A DNA stretch of 64,000 bases from NCBI GenBank assembly GCA_047975265.1, contig JBKEDE010000010.1, positions 59,769-123,768 on the forward strand, given 5' to 3'. Below the pieces are notes generated by a model. That model had not been told where the DNA came from, did not search any database, and worked only from the letters and a program-made list of their open reading frames with translations. The position numbers and the translations under genes are program-made. The stretch is from UJ101 sp047975265 (lineage in GTDB: Bacteria > Bacteroidota > Bacteroidia > Flavobacteriales > UJ101). Shown one piece after another: positions 16,755 through 26,256 of the stretch; position 1 is the first letter of the stretch, and the number at the start of each line of letters is the position of its first letter.

Positions 16755-18293
16755 ATGATTCATCATTCAATTATTATCTTAGATTTCGGCTCTCAATACA
16801 ATCAATTAATAGCCCGAAGAGTTCGTGAGTTTGGTGTTTATTCTGAAATACTACCTTTCGATACTGCTGTGGAGGAAATTAAAAAACACCAACCCAAGGG
16901 AATTATTCTTTCCGGAGGACCTTCTTCTGTGAATGCTATAAATGCCCATACCGTTTCAAAAGAGATTTATGAACTTGGAATTCCTATATTGGGGATTTGT
17001 TACGGCATGCAATTAACCACTCATTTGTTAGGAGGAAAAGTGGCAAAAGGTAAAAAAGGTGAATACGGAAAAGCTCAATTTATAATTGATAAGCAAAATA
17101 AATTATTTAAAAATATGCCAACTGCTTCAATAGTTTGGATGAGTCATTTTGACGAAATAGAAAGCCTGCCTGATGGATTTGAAAAAGCCGGATACACTTC
17201 AACCTGTATTGCAAGTATTTTTAATGAAGAAAAAAATATATACGCTGTTCAGTTTCATCCTGAAGTAGCTCATTCTGAGTATGGTTCACAAATATTGAAT
17301 AACTTTATATTTGATATTTGCAATTGTGAAAAAAACTGGGAATTATCAAATTATATCGAAAATACTATTCAAGAAATTAGAAAACAAGTAGGGCATAAAA
17401 AAGTAATCTTGGGTTTGTCAGGAGGCGTAGATTCTTCCGTTGCGGCCATGCTGATTCACAGGGCAATCGGAGATCAATTAACGTGTATTTTTGTTGATAC
17501 CGGATTGCTTCGTAAGGAGGAAGGTGAAAATGTAATGAAAACTTACGGAGAGCATTATCATATGAATATCAAGATGGTAAATGCCTCACAACAATTTTTA
17601 TCTGCATTAAAAGGTGTTTCTGATCCGGAAGAAAAACGTAAAATCATAGGAAGGGAATTTGTAGAAGTTTTTAATTCGGAGGCTTTACAGCAAAAAGAGG
17701 CTGAATTTTTAGCTCAAGGAACCATTTATCCGGACATTATTGAATCAAAATCTGCCAAAGGAGGTCCTTCTGTAACCATTAAATCGCATCACAATGTAGG
17801 CGGATTACCGGAAGAATTGAATTTTAAGTTGGTAGAACCGTTAAAAGAATTATTTAAAGACGAAGTTCGTAAAGTAGGATTGGAATTAGGAATCCCTAAA
17901 AAGATGATTATGCGTCATCCATTCCCCGGTCCCGGTTTAGGTATTCGAATTTTGGGAGAAATTGATCAAGAGAAGGTACATATTCTACAAGAGGCCGATC
18001 ATGTTTTTATTCAAGAATTGTATAAAAACAATTTATACGATAAGGTAAGCCAAGCCTTTGTAGTATTATTACCTGTAAAGTCGGTGGGAGTGATGGGAGA
18101 TGAACGTACATACGAATATACAGCAGTTATCCGTTCTGCTAATACCGTTGATTTTATGACTGCAACATGGTCTCGACTGCCGTATGAGTTTTTAGACACT
18201 GTTTCCAATCGGATTATTAATGAAGTTAGAGGAATTAACCGTGTAACGTATGATATTAGTTCAAAACCGCCGGCAACCATTGAATGGGAATAA
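16755..18293 (+). CDS. guaA: GMP synthase (glutamine-hydrolysing)
   Basis: Converts XMP to GMP using ATP and glutamine. It is 512 residues in the usual three-part order. A class I glutamine amidotransferase occupies about 5-195, with nucleophile Cys in GICYGMQL and His/Glu in QFHPEV. An ATP-pyrophosphatase domain has the P-loop LGLSGGVDSS near 220. The C-terminal dimerisation domain contains RHPFPGPGLGIRI and ends KPPATIEWE. guaB follows 64 bases downstream, so XMP formation and use are encoded in one probable operon. The leader holds a dyad that may be an operator. Confidence 0.97.
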   Translation: MIHHSIIILDFGSQYNQLIARRVREFGVYSEILPFDTAVEEIKKHQPKGIILSGGPSSVNAINAHTVSKEIYELGIPILGICYGMQLTTHLLGGKVAKGKKGEYGKAQFIIDKQNKLFKNMPTASIVWMSHFDEIESLPDGFEKAGYTSTCIASIFNEEKNIYAVQFHPEVAHSEYGSQILNNFIFDICNCEKNWELSNYIENTIQEIRKQVGHKKVILGLSGGVDSSVAAMLIHRAIGDQLTCIFVDTGLLRKEEGENVMKTYGEHYHMNIKMVNASQQFLSALKGVSDPEEKRKIIGREFVEVFNSEALQQKEAEFLAQGTIYPDIIESKSAKGGPSVTIKSHHNVGGLPEELNFKLVEPLKELFKDEVRKVGLELGIPKKMIMRHPFPGPGLGIRILGEIDQEKVHILQEADHVFIQELYKNNLYDKVSQAFVVLLPVKSVGVMGDERTYEYTAVIRSANTVDFMTATWSRLPYEFLDTVSNRIINEVRGINRVTYDISSKPPATIEWE

Positions 18294-18357
18294 TGTCATT
18301 GGGTTTTAAAAAGATCTATTTTATAAAAATTTAAAATAATTACTAAAGTACAACACA

Positions 18358-19812
18358 ATGAAAAATAAAATAATACAAGAAGCCTATACATTTGATGACG
18401 TATTGTTGGTTCCGTCATACTCATCTGTCTTACCCAATGAAGTTTCATTAAAAACCCGTTTAACAGATAACATTACACTAAATATTCCCATTGTTTCTGC
18501 AGCGATGGATACAGTTACAGAAGCAAAATTAGCCATTGCATTGGCACGTGAAGGCGGAATAGGATTTATCCACAAAAATTTATCTATTGAAGAACAAGCC
18601 GCAGAGGTTGATAAAGTTAAACGCTATGAAAACGGTATGATTAATGAACCGGTAACCTTATCTATTGATTCCGATTTGCAAGAAGCTTTTGACCTTATGC
18701 ATAAATATCGAATATCAGGGCTTCCGGTAGTGGATGATAAGCATTTTTTGGTTGGTATTATTACCAATCGTGATGTAAAATACCAAACTGATTTAACACT
18801 AAAAGTTAAAGATGTGATGACCAAAGAAAAGATTGTAACCTCATCACCCGATACAGATTTGGAAAAAGCCAAAAAGATTTTACTGGAAAATCGTGTCGAA
18901 AAACTGCCTATTGTAGATGATCACAATAAATTAGTAGGACTTATTACTATAAAAGATATTGATAATGTAATGGATTATCCAAATGCTTGTAAAGACAGTC
19001 GTGGACGATTACGTGTTGGAGCTGCTGTCGGAGTTGGTTCAGACACGTTAGAACGCGTAACTGCCTTAGTTAAAGCAGGGGTAGATATTATTACGATAGA
19101 TTCTGCTCATGGGCATTCAGCAGGTGTTATCACCAAAGTAGCAGAAGTCCGAAAAGCATTTCCTGATTTAGATTTAGTAGGAGGAAATATTGTAACGGCT
19201 GAAGCGGCAAAAGCTTTAGTTGAAGCTGGAACAAATGTCGTAAAAGTGGGTATTGGTCCTGGTTCAATTTGTACAACACGAGTAGTTGCCGGAGTAGGTG
19301 TTCCACAATTAACAGCCATAAATGAAGTATATGAATATTGTAAATCTAAAAACATTGCTGTTATTGCAGATGGAGGCATTAAATTATCGGGAGATATTGT
19401 AAAGGCAATTGCTGCAGGAGCCAATTGTGTTATGTTAGGAAGTATGTTTGCCGGAACGGAAGAAGCTCCGGGTGAAGAAATTATATTTAACGGACGTAAA
19501 TTCAAGACCTATGTAGGGATGGGTTCTATTGCGGCTATGAAACGTGGCAGTAAAGATCGTTATTTCCAAACAGAAGCTAAAAAATTAGTACCGGAAGGAA
19601 TTGAAGGACGCGTGCCGTACAAAGGAAGTTTACAAGATGTCATTTATCAATTATGTGGAGGCTTACGAGCAGGAATGGGTTATTGTGGAACAAAAGATAT
19701 TCAAGCAGTAATTGAATATGCCCAATTTGTTAAAATTACCAATGCAGGTTTAAAGGAGAGTCATCCGCATGATGTAAGTGTAACCAAAGAAGCTCCTAAT
19801 TATTCGTTGTAA
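18358..19812 (+). CDS. guaB: Inosine-5'-monophosphate dehydrogenase
   Basis: NAD-dependent oxidation of IMP to XMP, the committed step of GMP synthesis. At 484 residues it has the TIM barrel split by two CBS domains (about 95-205: ITNRDVKYQTDL, VGLITIKDID). The catalytic Cys loop is GPGSICTTR, followed by ADGGIK and the flap region GMGSIAAMKRGSKDRYFQ. The C-terminal VPYKGSL and GGLRAGMGYCG are intact. It directly follows guaA, and the pair is separated from convergent aqpZ by a hairpin. Confidence 0.97.
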   Translation: MKNKIIQEAYTFDDVLLVPSYSSVLPNEVSLKTRLTDNITLNIPIVSAAMDTVTEAKLAIALAREGGIGFIHKNLSIEEQAAEVDKVKRYENGMINEPVTLSIDSDLQEAFDLMHKYRISGLPVVDDKHFLVGIITNRDVKYQTDLTLKVKDVMTKEKIVTSSPDTDLEKAKKILLENRVEKLPIVDDHNKLVGLITIKDIDNVMDYPNACKDSRGRLRVGAAVGVGSDTLERVTALVKAGVDIITIDSAHGHSAGVITKVAEVRKAFPDLDLVGGNIVTAEAAKALVEAGTNVVKVGIGPGSICTTRVVAGVGVPQLTAINEVYEYCKSKNIAVIADGGIKLSGDIVKAIAAGANCVMLGSMFAGTEEAPGEEIIFNGRKFKTYVGMGSIAAMKRGSKDRYFQTEAKKLVPEGIEGRVPYKGSLQDVIYQLCGGLRAGMGYCGTKDIQAVIEYAQFVKITNAGLKESHPHDVSVTKEAPNYSL

Positions 19813-19823
19813 AAATAATAACT

Positions 19824-19860
19824 AAAAAATCAGAATCCACAAAAACAATTCTGAATTCTA
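19824..19860. terminator. Terminator between guaB and aqpZ
   Basis: TCAGAAT (19830-19836) pairs with ATTCTGA (19848-19854). On the minus strand the stem is followed by six T's, so it serves aqpZ best; on the plus strand the following T-run is weaker but may serve guaB. Confidence 0.55.
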
Positions 19861-19885
19861 ATTTTAGTCTTTAAAATATAATCGT

Positions 19886-20599
19886 TTAAGCATCTTGACT
19901 TTTAAAGAAAGATTTATAGACTATACCCGATACGATCGCACCGGCAATAGGTGCAACCCAAAACACCCAAACTTGCATTAAAGGTTCTCCTTGTGTAAAT
20001 AAAGCTTGAGACAAACTTCTTGCAGGGTTTACCGAAGTGTTTGAAATCGGAATGGAAATTAAATGAATTAAAGTCAATCCGAGACCAATCGCAATCGGTG
20101 CAAACCCGGAAGGAGCCAAACGATCTGTTGCTCCTAAAATGATAAAAAGGAAAAAGAACGTTAAAACAAATTCAGCTATTAAAACAGATGTTAAACAATA
20201 ACCTGCTGGTGAAAAAGCTCCATAACCATTGGTGGCAAAAGCACCTGCTTGTGTGTTATCGATAGTAAAACCTCCTTGACCACTTGCAATAGCGTAAATT
20301 ACGGTAGCACCTATAATTCCACCTATAACTTGTGAAATAATGTACGGGGCTAATTCTTTTGTTTCAAACTTTCCTCCTGCCCATAAACCAAAGGATACAG
20401 CAGGGTTAAAATGTCCTCCCGAGATATGCCCAACAGCATAAGCCATAGTTAAAACTGTTAATCCAAAAGCCAATGCCACTCCTAAGAATCCTACGCTTAA
20501 AACGCCAAATCCATCAGGACTTGTAGCAAAAACAGCGGTTCCACAACCTCCTAAAACTAACCAAAAAGTTCCAAAAAATTCAGCTAAATATTTTTTCAT
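19886..20599 (-). CDS. aqpZ: Aquaporin Z-type water channel
   Basis: A 237-residue inner-membrane MIP-family channel with six transmembrane helices. Both NPA half-helices are present: SGGHFNPAVSFG (first half) and SNTSVNPARSLSQALF (second half). The N-terminus MKKYLAEFFGTFWLVLGGCG is typical of AqpZ. The His before the first NPA and the Arg after the second NPA fit the water-selective filter, which argues for AqpZ rather than a glycerol facilitator. It appears monocistronic. Confidence 0.93.
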   Translation of the reverse strand: MKKYLAEFFGTFWLVLGGCGTAVFATSPDGFGVLSVGFLGVALAFGLTVLTMAYAVGHISGGHFNPAVSFGLWAGGKFETKELAPYIISQVIGGIIGATVIYAIASGQGGFTIDNTQAGAFATNGYGAFSPAGYCLTSVLIAEFVLTFFFLFIILGATDRLAPSGFAPIAIGLGLTLIHLISIPISNTSVNPARSLSQALFTQGEPLMQVWVFWVAPIAGAIVSGIVYKSFFKSQDA

Positions 20600-20734
20600 A
20601 AAATATAATTTTTAGCTAAAATAATGAAAAGAAAGTATAAAAAACGAAAAAAATACAAACTTTTTTAAAAATCTATCTGAAATTCAATTTGATACACGGT
20701 TTATATATGATTTATTTCGTATAAAATTAAGTCT

Positions 20735-21508
20735 TCAATATTTTTTAACAGATTGAACGTAGTTGGTTATGCTTTTTTCCAAATCGTTGGATTTTATGGC
20801 TTTGATAAAAGCACTTCCGATAATGGCTCCGTTAGCATATTTACAAGCTGTTTCAAATGTTTTTTTATCGTGAATACCAAAACCAATCAAATAAGGAATG
20901 TCTAATTGTAAATTTTTGATTCGTTTAAAATACTCTTTTTGTTGAAATGAAATTTCATGGTTTTTTCCGGTAGTTGAAGCTGAAGAAACCACATATAAAA
21001 ATCCTTTGGAGGTTTTTGCTAACATTTTAATCCGTTCATCAGAGGTTTGAGGTGTGATTAAAAAAACGGGTGCAATATTATATTGCTCAAATAAAGATTG
21101 ATAATGTTTAAGAAAAAAATCTACCGGTAAATCAGGTAGAATAACTCCCGAAATTCCTGATTTAGAACATTCCAACAAAAAATTTTCTTCTCCAAATTGC
21201 AAGAATTGATTGTAGTAACCCATTGCAATTAAAGGTGTTTTAATTTTTTCTTTTACAGAAGCCACCTGATCAAAAACCATTTGAATCGTAATACCGTTTT
21301 TTAATGCTTTAGAACTACTTTCTTGAATGGTGAATCCATCAGCCAAAGGATCTGAATAGGGAAATCCGATTTCGATTAAATCTACAGAAGATTGATCCAA
21401 TAACGTTAAAATCTTTTGTGTATGATTAAGTTCAGGATAACCTGCTGTAAAATATATATTTAAAATATTTTGATTTTTTTCTTTAAAAAGTTGTTCTATG
21501 GCATTCAT
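20735..21508 (-). CDS. trpA: Tryptophan synthase alpha subunit
   Basis: A TIM-barrel subunit that cleaves indole-3-glycerol phosphate to indole and glyceraldehyde-3-phosphate. At 257 residues it is full length. The catalytic Glu is in LIEIGFPYSDPLADG (residues about 45-59), and a second Asp region is GVILPDLPVD. The phosphate-binding C-terminal stretch is GFGIHDKKTF...GAIIGSAFIKAI. It lies 49 bases after trpB, so the alpha and beta subunits are translated from one message. Other trp genes are not in the window. Confidence 0.96.
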   Translation of the reverse strand: MNAIEQLFKEKNQNILNIYFTAGYPELNHTQKILTLLDQSSVDLIEIGFPYSDPLADGFTIQESSSKALKNGITIQMVFDQVASVKEKIKTPLIAMGYYNQFLQFGEENFLLECSKSGISGVILPDLPVDFFLKHYQSLFEQYNIAPVFLITPQTSDERIKMLAKTSKGFLYVVSSASTTGKNHEISFQQKEYFKRIKNLQLDIPYLIGFGIHDKKTFETACKYANGAIIGSAFIKAIKSNDLEKSITNYVQSVKKY

Positions 21509-21557
21509 ATCGGAATAATTTTAAAATTCAAATATTTTACTCTTAATTAGGATACAA

Positions 21558-22730
21558 TTAAATATTATTAATATACGTTTCCAAATCTTTATCTCCACGA
21601 CCTGATAGATTAACTACAACAATGTCGTGAGGTTTAAAATCAAGTTGGTTTAAAGCTGCAAGAGCATGAGCACTTTCCAGTGCAGGGATAATTCCTTCTA
21701 ATTGAGTTAATTCATAGGCTGCCTTCAAGGCTTGATCATCTGTAACATTTAAAAACAAACCACGTCCTGACTGAAATAAATGAGCATGCATAGGACCTAT
21801 TCCCGGATAATCTAATCCCGCAGAAATAGAGTACGGTTCAATTACCTGACCGTCTTGGTCTTGCATAAGATACGATTTACTAGCATGTAAAACACCTATG
21901 CTTCCTTTTTGTGAAGTAGCAGCCGTCTTTCCTGAATTTACACCTAATCCGGCAGCTTCTACGGCAACTAATTTGATATTTTCATGATGTAAAAAATGAT
22001 AAAAAGCTCCTGCAGCGTTACTTCCTCCTCCTACACAGGCTACTACGTAATCAGGATTTTCACAATTTTCCTGTTCGTAAAGCTGTTGTTTGATTTCTTT
22101 ACTTATAACCGATTGGAAATCGGCAATCATTTGTGGGTAAGGATGAGGCCCTACAACAGACCCAATTAAATAATAGGCATCCGGATCGTTGATCCAAGCT
22201 CTAATAGCCTCATTTGTAGCATCTTTTAATGTTTTAGATCCACTAATTGCTGAAACCACTTTTGCTCCCAGCATCTTCATCCGGGCAACATTAGGGGCTT
22301 GTCTTTTGATATCAATTTCACCCATGTAAACCACACATTCCAAATCAAGTAGGGCACAAACGGTTGCTGTAGCAACACCATGCTGACCTGCTCCGGTTTC
22401 GGCCAGAATACGTGTTTTGCCTAAATGCTTTGCAAGAAGAGCCTGCCCAATCGTATTGTTAATTTTATGAGCTCCCGTATGATTCAAATCTTCACGTTTT
22501 AAATAAATTTTTGCATCGTATTTAGCAGATAATTTTTTTGAATAAAAAAGAGGTGTAGGACGCCCTACATAATTTTTTAAAAGTTGTTCAAAATCTTTTT
22601 TAAAAGTTTCTTTAGAACAAATTTTTTTGTACTGATTTTGTAATTCTTTTACATTGGAATACAGCATTTCAGGGACAAAAGCTCCTCCAAATTCTCCATA
22701 AAAACCGTTTTCATCTGCAAAATACTTCAT
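21558..22730 (-). CDS. trpB: Tryptophan synthase beta subunit
   Basis: A PLP-dependent subunit that joins indole and serine to make tryptophan. At 390 residues it starts MKYFADENGFYGEFGGAFVP. The PLP lysine is in the LNHTGAHKINN motif, the phosphate cup is CVGGGSNAAG, and the C-terminal VNLSGRGDKDLETY is typical. It is the first gene of the trpB-trpA pair. Confidence 0.97.
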   Translation of the reverse strand: MKYFADENGFYGEFGGAFVPEMLYSNVKELQNQYKKICSKETFKKDFEQLLKNYVGRPTPLFYSKKLSAKYDAKIYLKREDLNHTGAHKINNTIGQALLAKHLGKTRILAETGAGQHGVATATVCALLDLECVVYMGEIDIKRQAPNVARMKMLGAKVVSAISGSKTLKDATNEAIRAWINDPDAYYLIGSVVGPHPYPQMIADFQSVISKEIKQQLYEQENCENPDYVVACVGGGSNAAGAFYHFLHHENIKLVAVEAAGLGVNSGKTAATSQKGSIGVLHASKSYLMQDQDGQVIEPYSISAGLDYPGIGPMHAHLFQSGRGLFLNVTDDQALKAAYELTQLEGIIPALESAHALAALNQLDFKPHDIVVVNLSGRGDKDLETYINNI

Positions 22731-22840
22731 GTTATTTGATTTAAAATTGAAATGTAGGAAAAAGAATAATGTAAAGATAATTAAATGAGTATTATTTTAA
22801 CATAATTCAAAAATCATTATTTTAAGCACTGTTTTTTAAA

Positions 22841-23968
22841 TTATTTTGAAATAATGAGGCTAACAGCGTTTCCTCCAAATCCAACAGCATTAATCATAAT
22901 GGTTTTAATGGAATTAGGCGTTTTTTGTGTTAAGGAAGAGCATGGAACTTTAATCACTTGATTATACTTTAACATTAATAAAGCCATCTCTAAACTTAAA
23001 GCTCCTGATGCACCAAAAGTATGTCCGATTTTCCATTTGTTTGAAGTTAAAAAAGGAAGTGTATTAAATATTTTTTGAATAGCCTTATATTCTGATAAAT
23101 CGCCTTTTTTGGTACCCGGAGCGTGCATAACTATAACATCAACTGTGTTAAGTTTTGCCTTTTCTAAAGCCATTTTCATCGATTTCTGAAGACATTGTGC
23201 ATCATCCGAAACAGCAACATGATGTTGAATGGTTTCAGTGGCAAACCCTATTCCGATAATATGAGCTAAAGCTTTTGGATTTTCTTTTTCCAATAAAAAA
23301 GTAGCTGCACCTTCACCTAAGACCATGGTGTTTTGCTTTTTTTCAAAATTTAAACTTTGACAAGGGAATTGAGTATCGCTCCATTTAGAATAAATCCGTA
23401 ATGCATCCATTTGTGCAATGGTAAAAGGTGTAAGAGGAGCTTCGGAACCGCCTGTTAAAAATTGATGGCACATTTCACTTTCTAACCATGCAACAGCATT
23501 TAAAATACCATGAAAAGCTGTAGAACAGGTTATAGAATGGCTAAAGGGAATGTGATTATATTGTAAATCTTGCCCAACCCATGAAGAAATATTGCCTAAA
23601 GTTGTGGTAGGAGACGCTTGTATAGCTACTTCTTGATGTTGTAAAAAATGTTGATAATGTTTCTCAAATAATTCTGTAGCACCTCTTGAAGAACCTATGT
23701 TAATACCCAACAGCCCTTTTGGAATATGATTTTGTAATGTTTTTCGTGCAGAAAGAATTGCCATCAGAACAGAAGTGTCTAAATCTTTATATAAAGCACT
23801 TTCATTTCGTAAAAGATAAAGATTTTGAATGTTTTCAGAATGTAATTTACATTGATAAATCGTATTCTCTTGGGTGATGAAACTTTTTGGAATAACATAA
23901 TCTTCCCATCGGTTATTAGGTGATAAAGCAGAAACACTTCCCCATTTCATAATAGCAATTTTATTCAT
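22841..23968 (-). CDS. Beta-ketoacyl synthase-like protein
   Basis: A thiolase-fold condensing enzyme. The frame extends to 23995, but a TATATTTG box at 23985-23992 lies inside that extension, so the start MNKIAIMKWGSVS at 23966-23968 is preferred (375 residues). The Cys-His-His triad is present: SITCSTAFHGILN (Cys), MHAPGTKKGDLSE (His, replacing the usual EAHGTGT) and IGHTFGASGALS (His). This suggests an active KAS I/II-type enzyme. No acyl carrier protein or reductase lies nearby, so it could serve fatty acid, aryl-polyene or flexirubin-type pigment synthesis encoded elsewhere. It lies 110 bases upstream of trpB on the same strand. Confidence 0.82.
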   Translation of the reverse strand: MNKIAIMKWGSVSALSPNNRWEDYVIPKSFITQENTIYQCKLHSENIQNLYLLRNESALYKDLDTSVLMAILSARKTLQNHIPKGLLGINIGSSRGATELFEKHYQHFLQHQEVAIQASPTTTLGNISSWVGQDLQYNHIPFSHSITCSTAFHGILNAVAWLESEMCHQFLTGGSEAPLTPFTIAQMDALRIYSKWSDTQFPCQSLNFEKKQNTMVLGEGAATFLLEKENPKALAHIIGIGFATETIQHHVAVSDDAQCLQKSMKMALEKAKLNTVDVIVMHAPGTKKGDLSEYKAIQKIFNTLPFLTSNKWKIGHTFGASGALSLEMALLMLKYNQVIKVPCSSLTQKTPNSIKTIMINAVGFGGNAVSLIISK

Positions 23969-23984
23969 CCTAAAAAATTTGACA

Positions 23985-23992
23985 CAAATATA
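23985..23992 (-). promoter_or_regulatory. Candidate -7 box of the ketosynthase gene
   Basis: TATATTTG on the minus strand, 16 bases before the preferred start at 23968. It decides against the longer N-terminus. Confidence 0.5.
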
Positions 23993-24085
23993 CATAAAGC
24001 AAGGAAGACGTTGTTAAAGGTATTTATTCAAACTAACCACTTGATAAGCAGTAAGCATAAAAATTATTTAAAGCGAATAATTTAT

Positions 24086-24116
24086 TTTGAAAAAATATAA
24101 CAGTATACTATATTTG
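24086..24116 (+). promoter_or_regulatory. Full consensus Bacteroidota promoter
   Basis: TTTG (24086-24089), a 19-base spacer, then TATATTTG (24109-24116). This is a complete match to the -33/-7 pattern. The ATG used by the next gene lies only six bases downstream, so the message may be nearly leaderless. Confidence 0.7.
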
Positions 24117-24122
24117 CAACGT

Positions 24123-24539
24123 ATGAAGTTTTTTACTAAAAATAAATTCACAGGAAGTTTAGCTAAAATAATTTTATTGATAATGGTTTGCTTATCAATG
24201 AAAGGCACATGTTATGCCATGAAAAATAGCTCTCATACTGAAATTATTTTATTTAAAAATAATCTTACAGATTTACATAATGATTATTTGGACAAAAGTC
24301 CACCTTATAAATTTAGTTTCAAAACCACTTTTAAAACTATTATAAAACAGAATCCTTCTTCTTTACCCGGTAGTAACGGAATGGTAGAAGAGGAGAATTT
24401 TGAAAATCACCCTTTTATCCCAAAATGTTTAGGTAATTTTTCATTAAAAGATTGTTTGGAAAGAACTCGTTACATTATTTACAAAGATGAATACCGTGAA
24501 CATTGCCCTGATATTGTAATCCCGCCTCCCAAACAATAG
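24123..24539 (+). CDS. Small secreted protein, unknown function
   Basis: 138 residues from the ATG at 24123; the frame is open from 24087, but the promoter lies within that extra part. The N-terminus (MKFFTKNKFTGSLAKIILLI then MVCLSMKGTCYA) is a signal peptide. The mature protein is polar with three Cys (CLGNFSLKDCLE, EHCPDI) and ends in a proline-rich IVIPPPKQ. No family is recognised. The SulP gene starts 35-85 bases downstream on the same strand. Confidence 0.65.
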   Translation: MKFFTKNKFTGSLAKIILLIMVCLSMKGTCYAMKNSSHTEIILFKNNLTDLHNDYLDKSPPYKFSFKTTFKTIIKQNPSSLPGSNGMVEEENFENHPFIPKCLGNFSLKDCLERTRYIIYKDEYREHCPDIVIPPPKQ

Positions 24540-24622
24540 ATACTTTTTTACCTAAAAGTCTCTCATAGTAAAACATGAAGAGATTCTATATCTTTTTATT
24601 CAAATTTAATTTTAATACACAC

Positions 24623-26212
24623 ATGTTCAAATATTTAAAAAATGACTTACCTGCAAGTCTTGTAGTCTTTTTAGTGGCATTGCCTTTGTGTTTAGGCATC
24701 GCACTGGCAAGTGGATCTCCGTTGTTTTCCGGAGTAATTGCCGGAATTATTGGAGGGATCATTGTTGGAAGTATCAGTGGTTCACCTCTCGGAGTCAGTG
24801 GACCTGCGGCAGGTTTAGCGGTTATCGTTTTAGATTCCATAAGCAGTTTAGGATCTTTTGAGATATTTTTAGTAGCCGTTATAATTGCTGGCATGATTCA
24901 GGTTATATTAGGTATGATCAAAGCGGGTATTATTGGATATTATTTTCCATCATCTGTGATTAAAGGAATGCTTGCCGGAATCGGAATTAGTATATTTTTA
25001 AAACAATTACCTCATGCGTTTGGTTACGATAATGCAAACCATGAAGGAATGACCGATTTTATTGATCGAGAAGGAGGAAATACGATTTATGCCCTTTTTG
25101 ATATGTTTAAACATATCTCGCCGGGTGTAATGACGGTTACCGTAATTTCCCTATGTATTTTACTCCTTTGGGATAATGTGTTGTCAAAAAAAAGTATGGT
25201 TTTTAAAATTATACCGGGATCATTGATTGCAGTGCTTGCAGGAATTATTTTTTACATAAATATACCTGTAGAGTCTTATTTTGGAATTTCTGATGACCAT
25301 TTGGTAAAAGTTCCCGTGCCTGACAGTGTCGAATCATTTTTAAGTCAATTTACATTTCCTGATTTTTCAGGATTTCTTGATTATGATGTTTGGATCATTG
25401 GAATAACGATTGCCGTTGTAGCCAGTTTAGAAACCCTACTTTCTGTCGAAGCCATCGATAAAATAGATCCTGATAAGCGAATTACTCCAACAAACAGAGA
25501 ATTAGTGGCTCAGGGTATCGGTAATGTATTTGCAGGCTTTGTTGGCGGACTTCCTATCACTCAGGTGATTGTGAGGAGTTCCGCGAATGCTCAATCGGGA
25601 GGAAAGACAAAAATGGCAACCATATTACATGGAATACTACTCCTTTTATCTGTTATTTTAATACCAAAACTTTTAAACTTAATTCCTCTGAGTGTTTTAG
25701 CGGCAATATTACTATTAGTTGGCTACAAGTTGGCAAAGCCATCACTTTTTAAGAGTATGTATAATCTTGGTAATGAACAATTTATACCTTTTATTGCCAC
25801 CATAATAGGTGTTGTATTTACCGATTTGTTAAAAGGTATTAGTTTAGGTTTAGGGCTTGGAATAATGTTTATACTGATCAAAAATTATAAAAACTCTCAT
25901 TTCCTTCATAAGAAAGAAAGTGATGAAGGAAGGCATAAAGTAACCATGACTTTTTCGGAAGAATTATCATTTTTGAATAAAGGAGCGGTACTGAAAGAAT
26001 TAGAGGAAGTAGAACATGGTTCTCTATTAGTGTTAGATGTCAGAAATACAATCAGAATGAACTATGACATACTGGAAATTCTTGATGATTTTGCATTTAA
26101 AGCAAAAGACAGAGGAATTGACATAAAAGTTATTTCGGATGCCTATGGAGAAGTGGATAACCCTACTAATTTTACAAAAATATTTATAGATAAATATAAA
26201 AAAGATATTTAA
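24623..26212 (+). CDS. SulP family inorganic anion transporter
   Basis: An inner-membrane transporter of the SLC26/SulP family. The frame opens at 24575 (545 residues), but MFKYLKNDLPASLVVFLVAL at 24623 is the family-like N-terminus, giving 529 residues. The core has about 14 hydrophobic segments with family signatures ALPLCLGIALASG, GSPLGVSGPAAGLAV and FVGGLPITQVIVRSSANAQS. The C-terminal cytosolic part (about 430-529: SLLVLDVRNTIRMNYDILEI) resembles a STAS domain. Substrate could be sulfate, bicarbonate or another anion. No carbonic anhydrase gene is adjacent. Confidence 0.88.
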   Translation: MFKYLKNDLPASLVVFLVALPLCLGIALASGSPLFSGVIAGIIGGIIVGSISGSPLGVSGPAAGLAVIVLDSISSLGSFEIFLVAVIIAGMIQVILGMIKAGIIGYYFPSSVIKGMLAGIGISIFLKQLPHAFGYDNANHEGMTDFIDREGGNTIYALFDMFKHISPGVMTVTVISLCILLLWDNVLSKKSMVFKIIPGSLIAVLAGIIFYINIPVESYFGISDDHLVKVPVPDSVESFLSQFTFPDFSGFLDYDVWIIGITIAVVASLETLLSVEAIDKIDPDKRITPTNRELVAQGIGNVFAGFVGGLPITQVIVRSSANAQSGGKTKMATILHGILLLLSVILIPKLLNLIPLSVLAAILLLVGYKLAKPSLFKSMYNLGNEQFIPFIATIIGVVFTDLLKGISLGLGLGIMFILIKNYKNSHFLHKKESDEGRHKVTMTFSEELSFLNKGAVLKELEEVEHGSLLVLDVRNTIRMNYDILEILDDFAFKAKDRGIDIKVISDAYGEVDNPTNFTKIFIDKYKKDI

Positions 26213-26224
26213 AAACTACATTTA

Positions 26225-26255
26225 GAGTCTGAGTTTTTTGCTTAGGCTCTTTTTA
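26225..26255. terminator. Terminator between SulP gene and lpxB
   Basis: GAGTCTGAG (26225-26233) pairs with CTTAGGCTC (26241-26249), with G-U wobbles, around a TTTTTTG loop, followed by five T's. It sits between convergent genes. Confidence 0.7.
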
Positions 26256-26256
26256 A

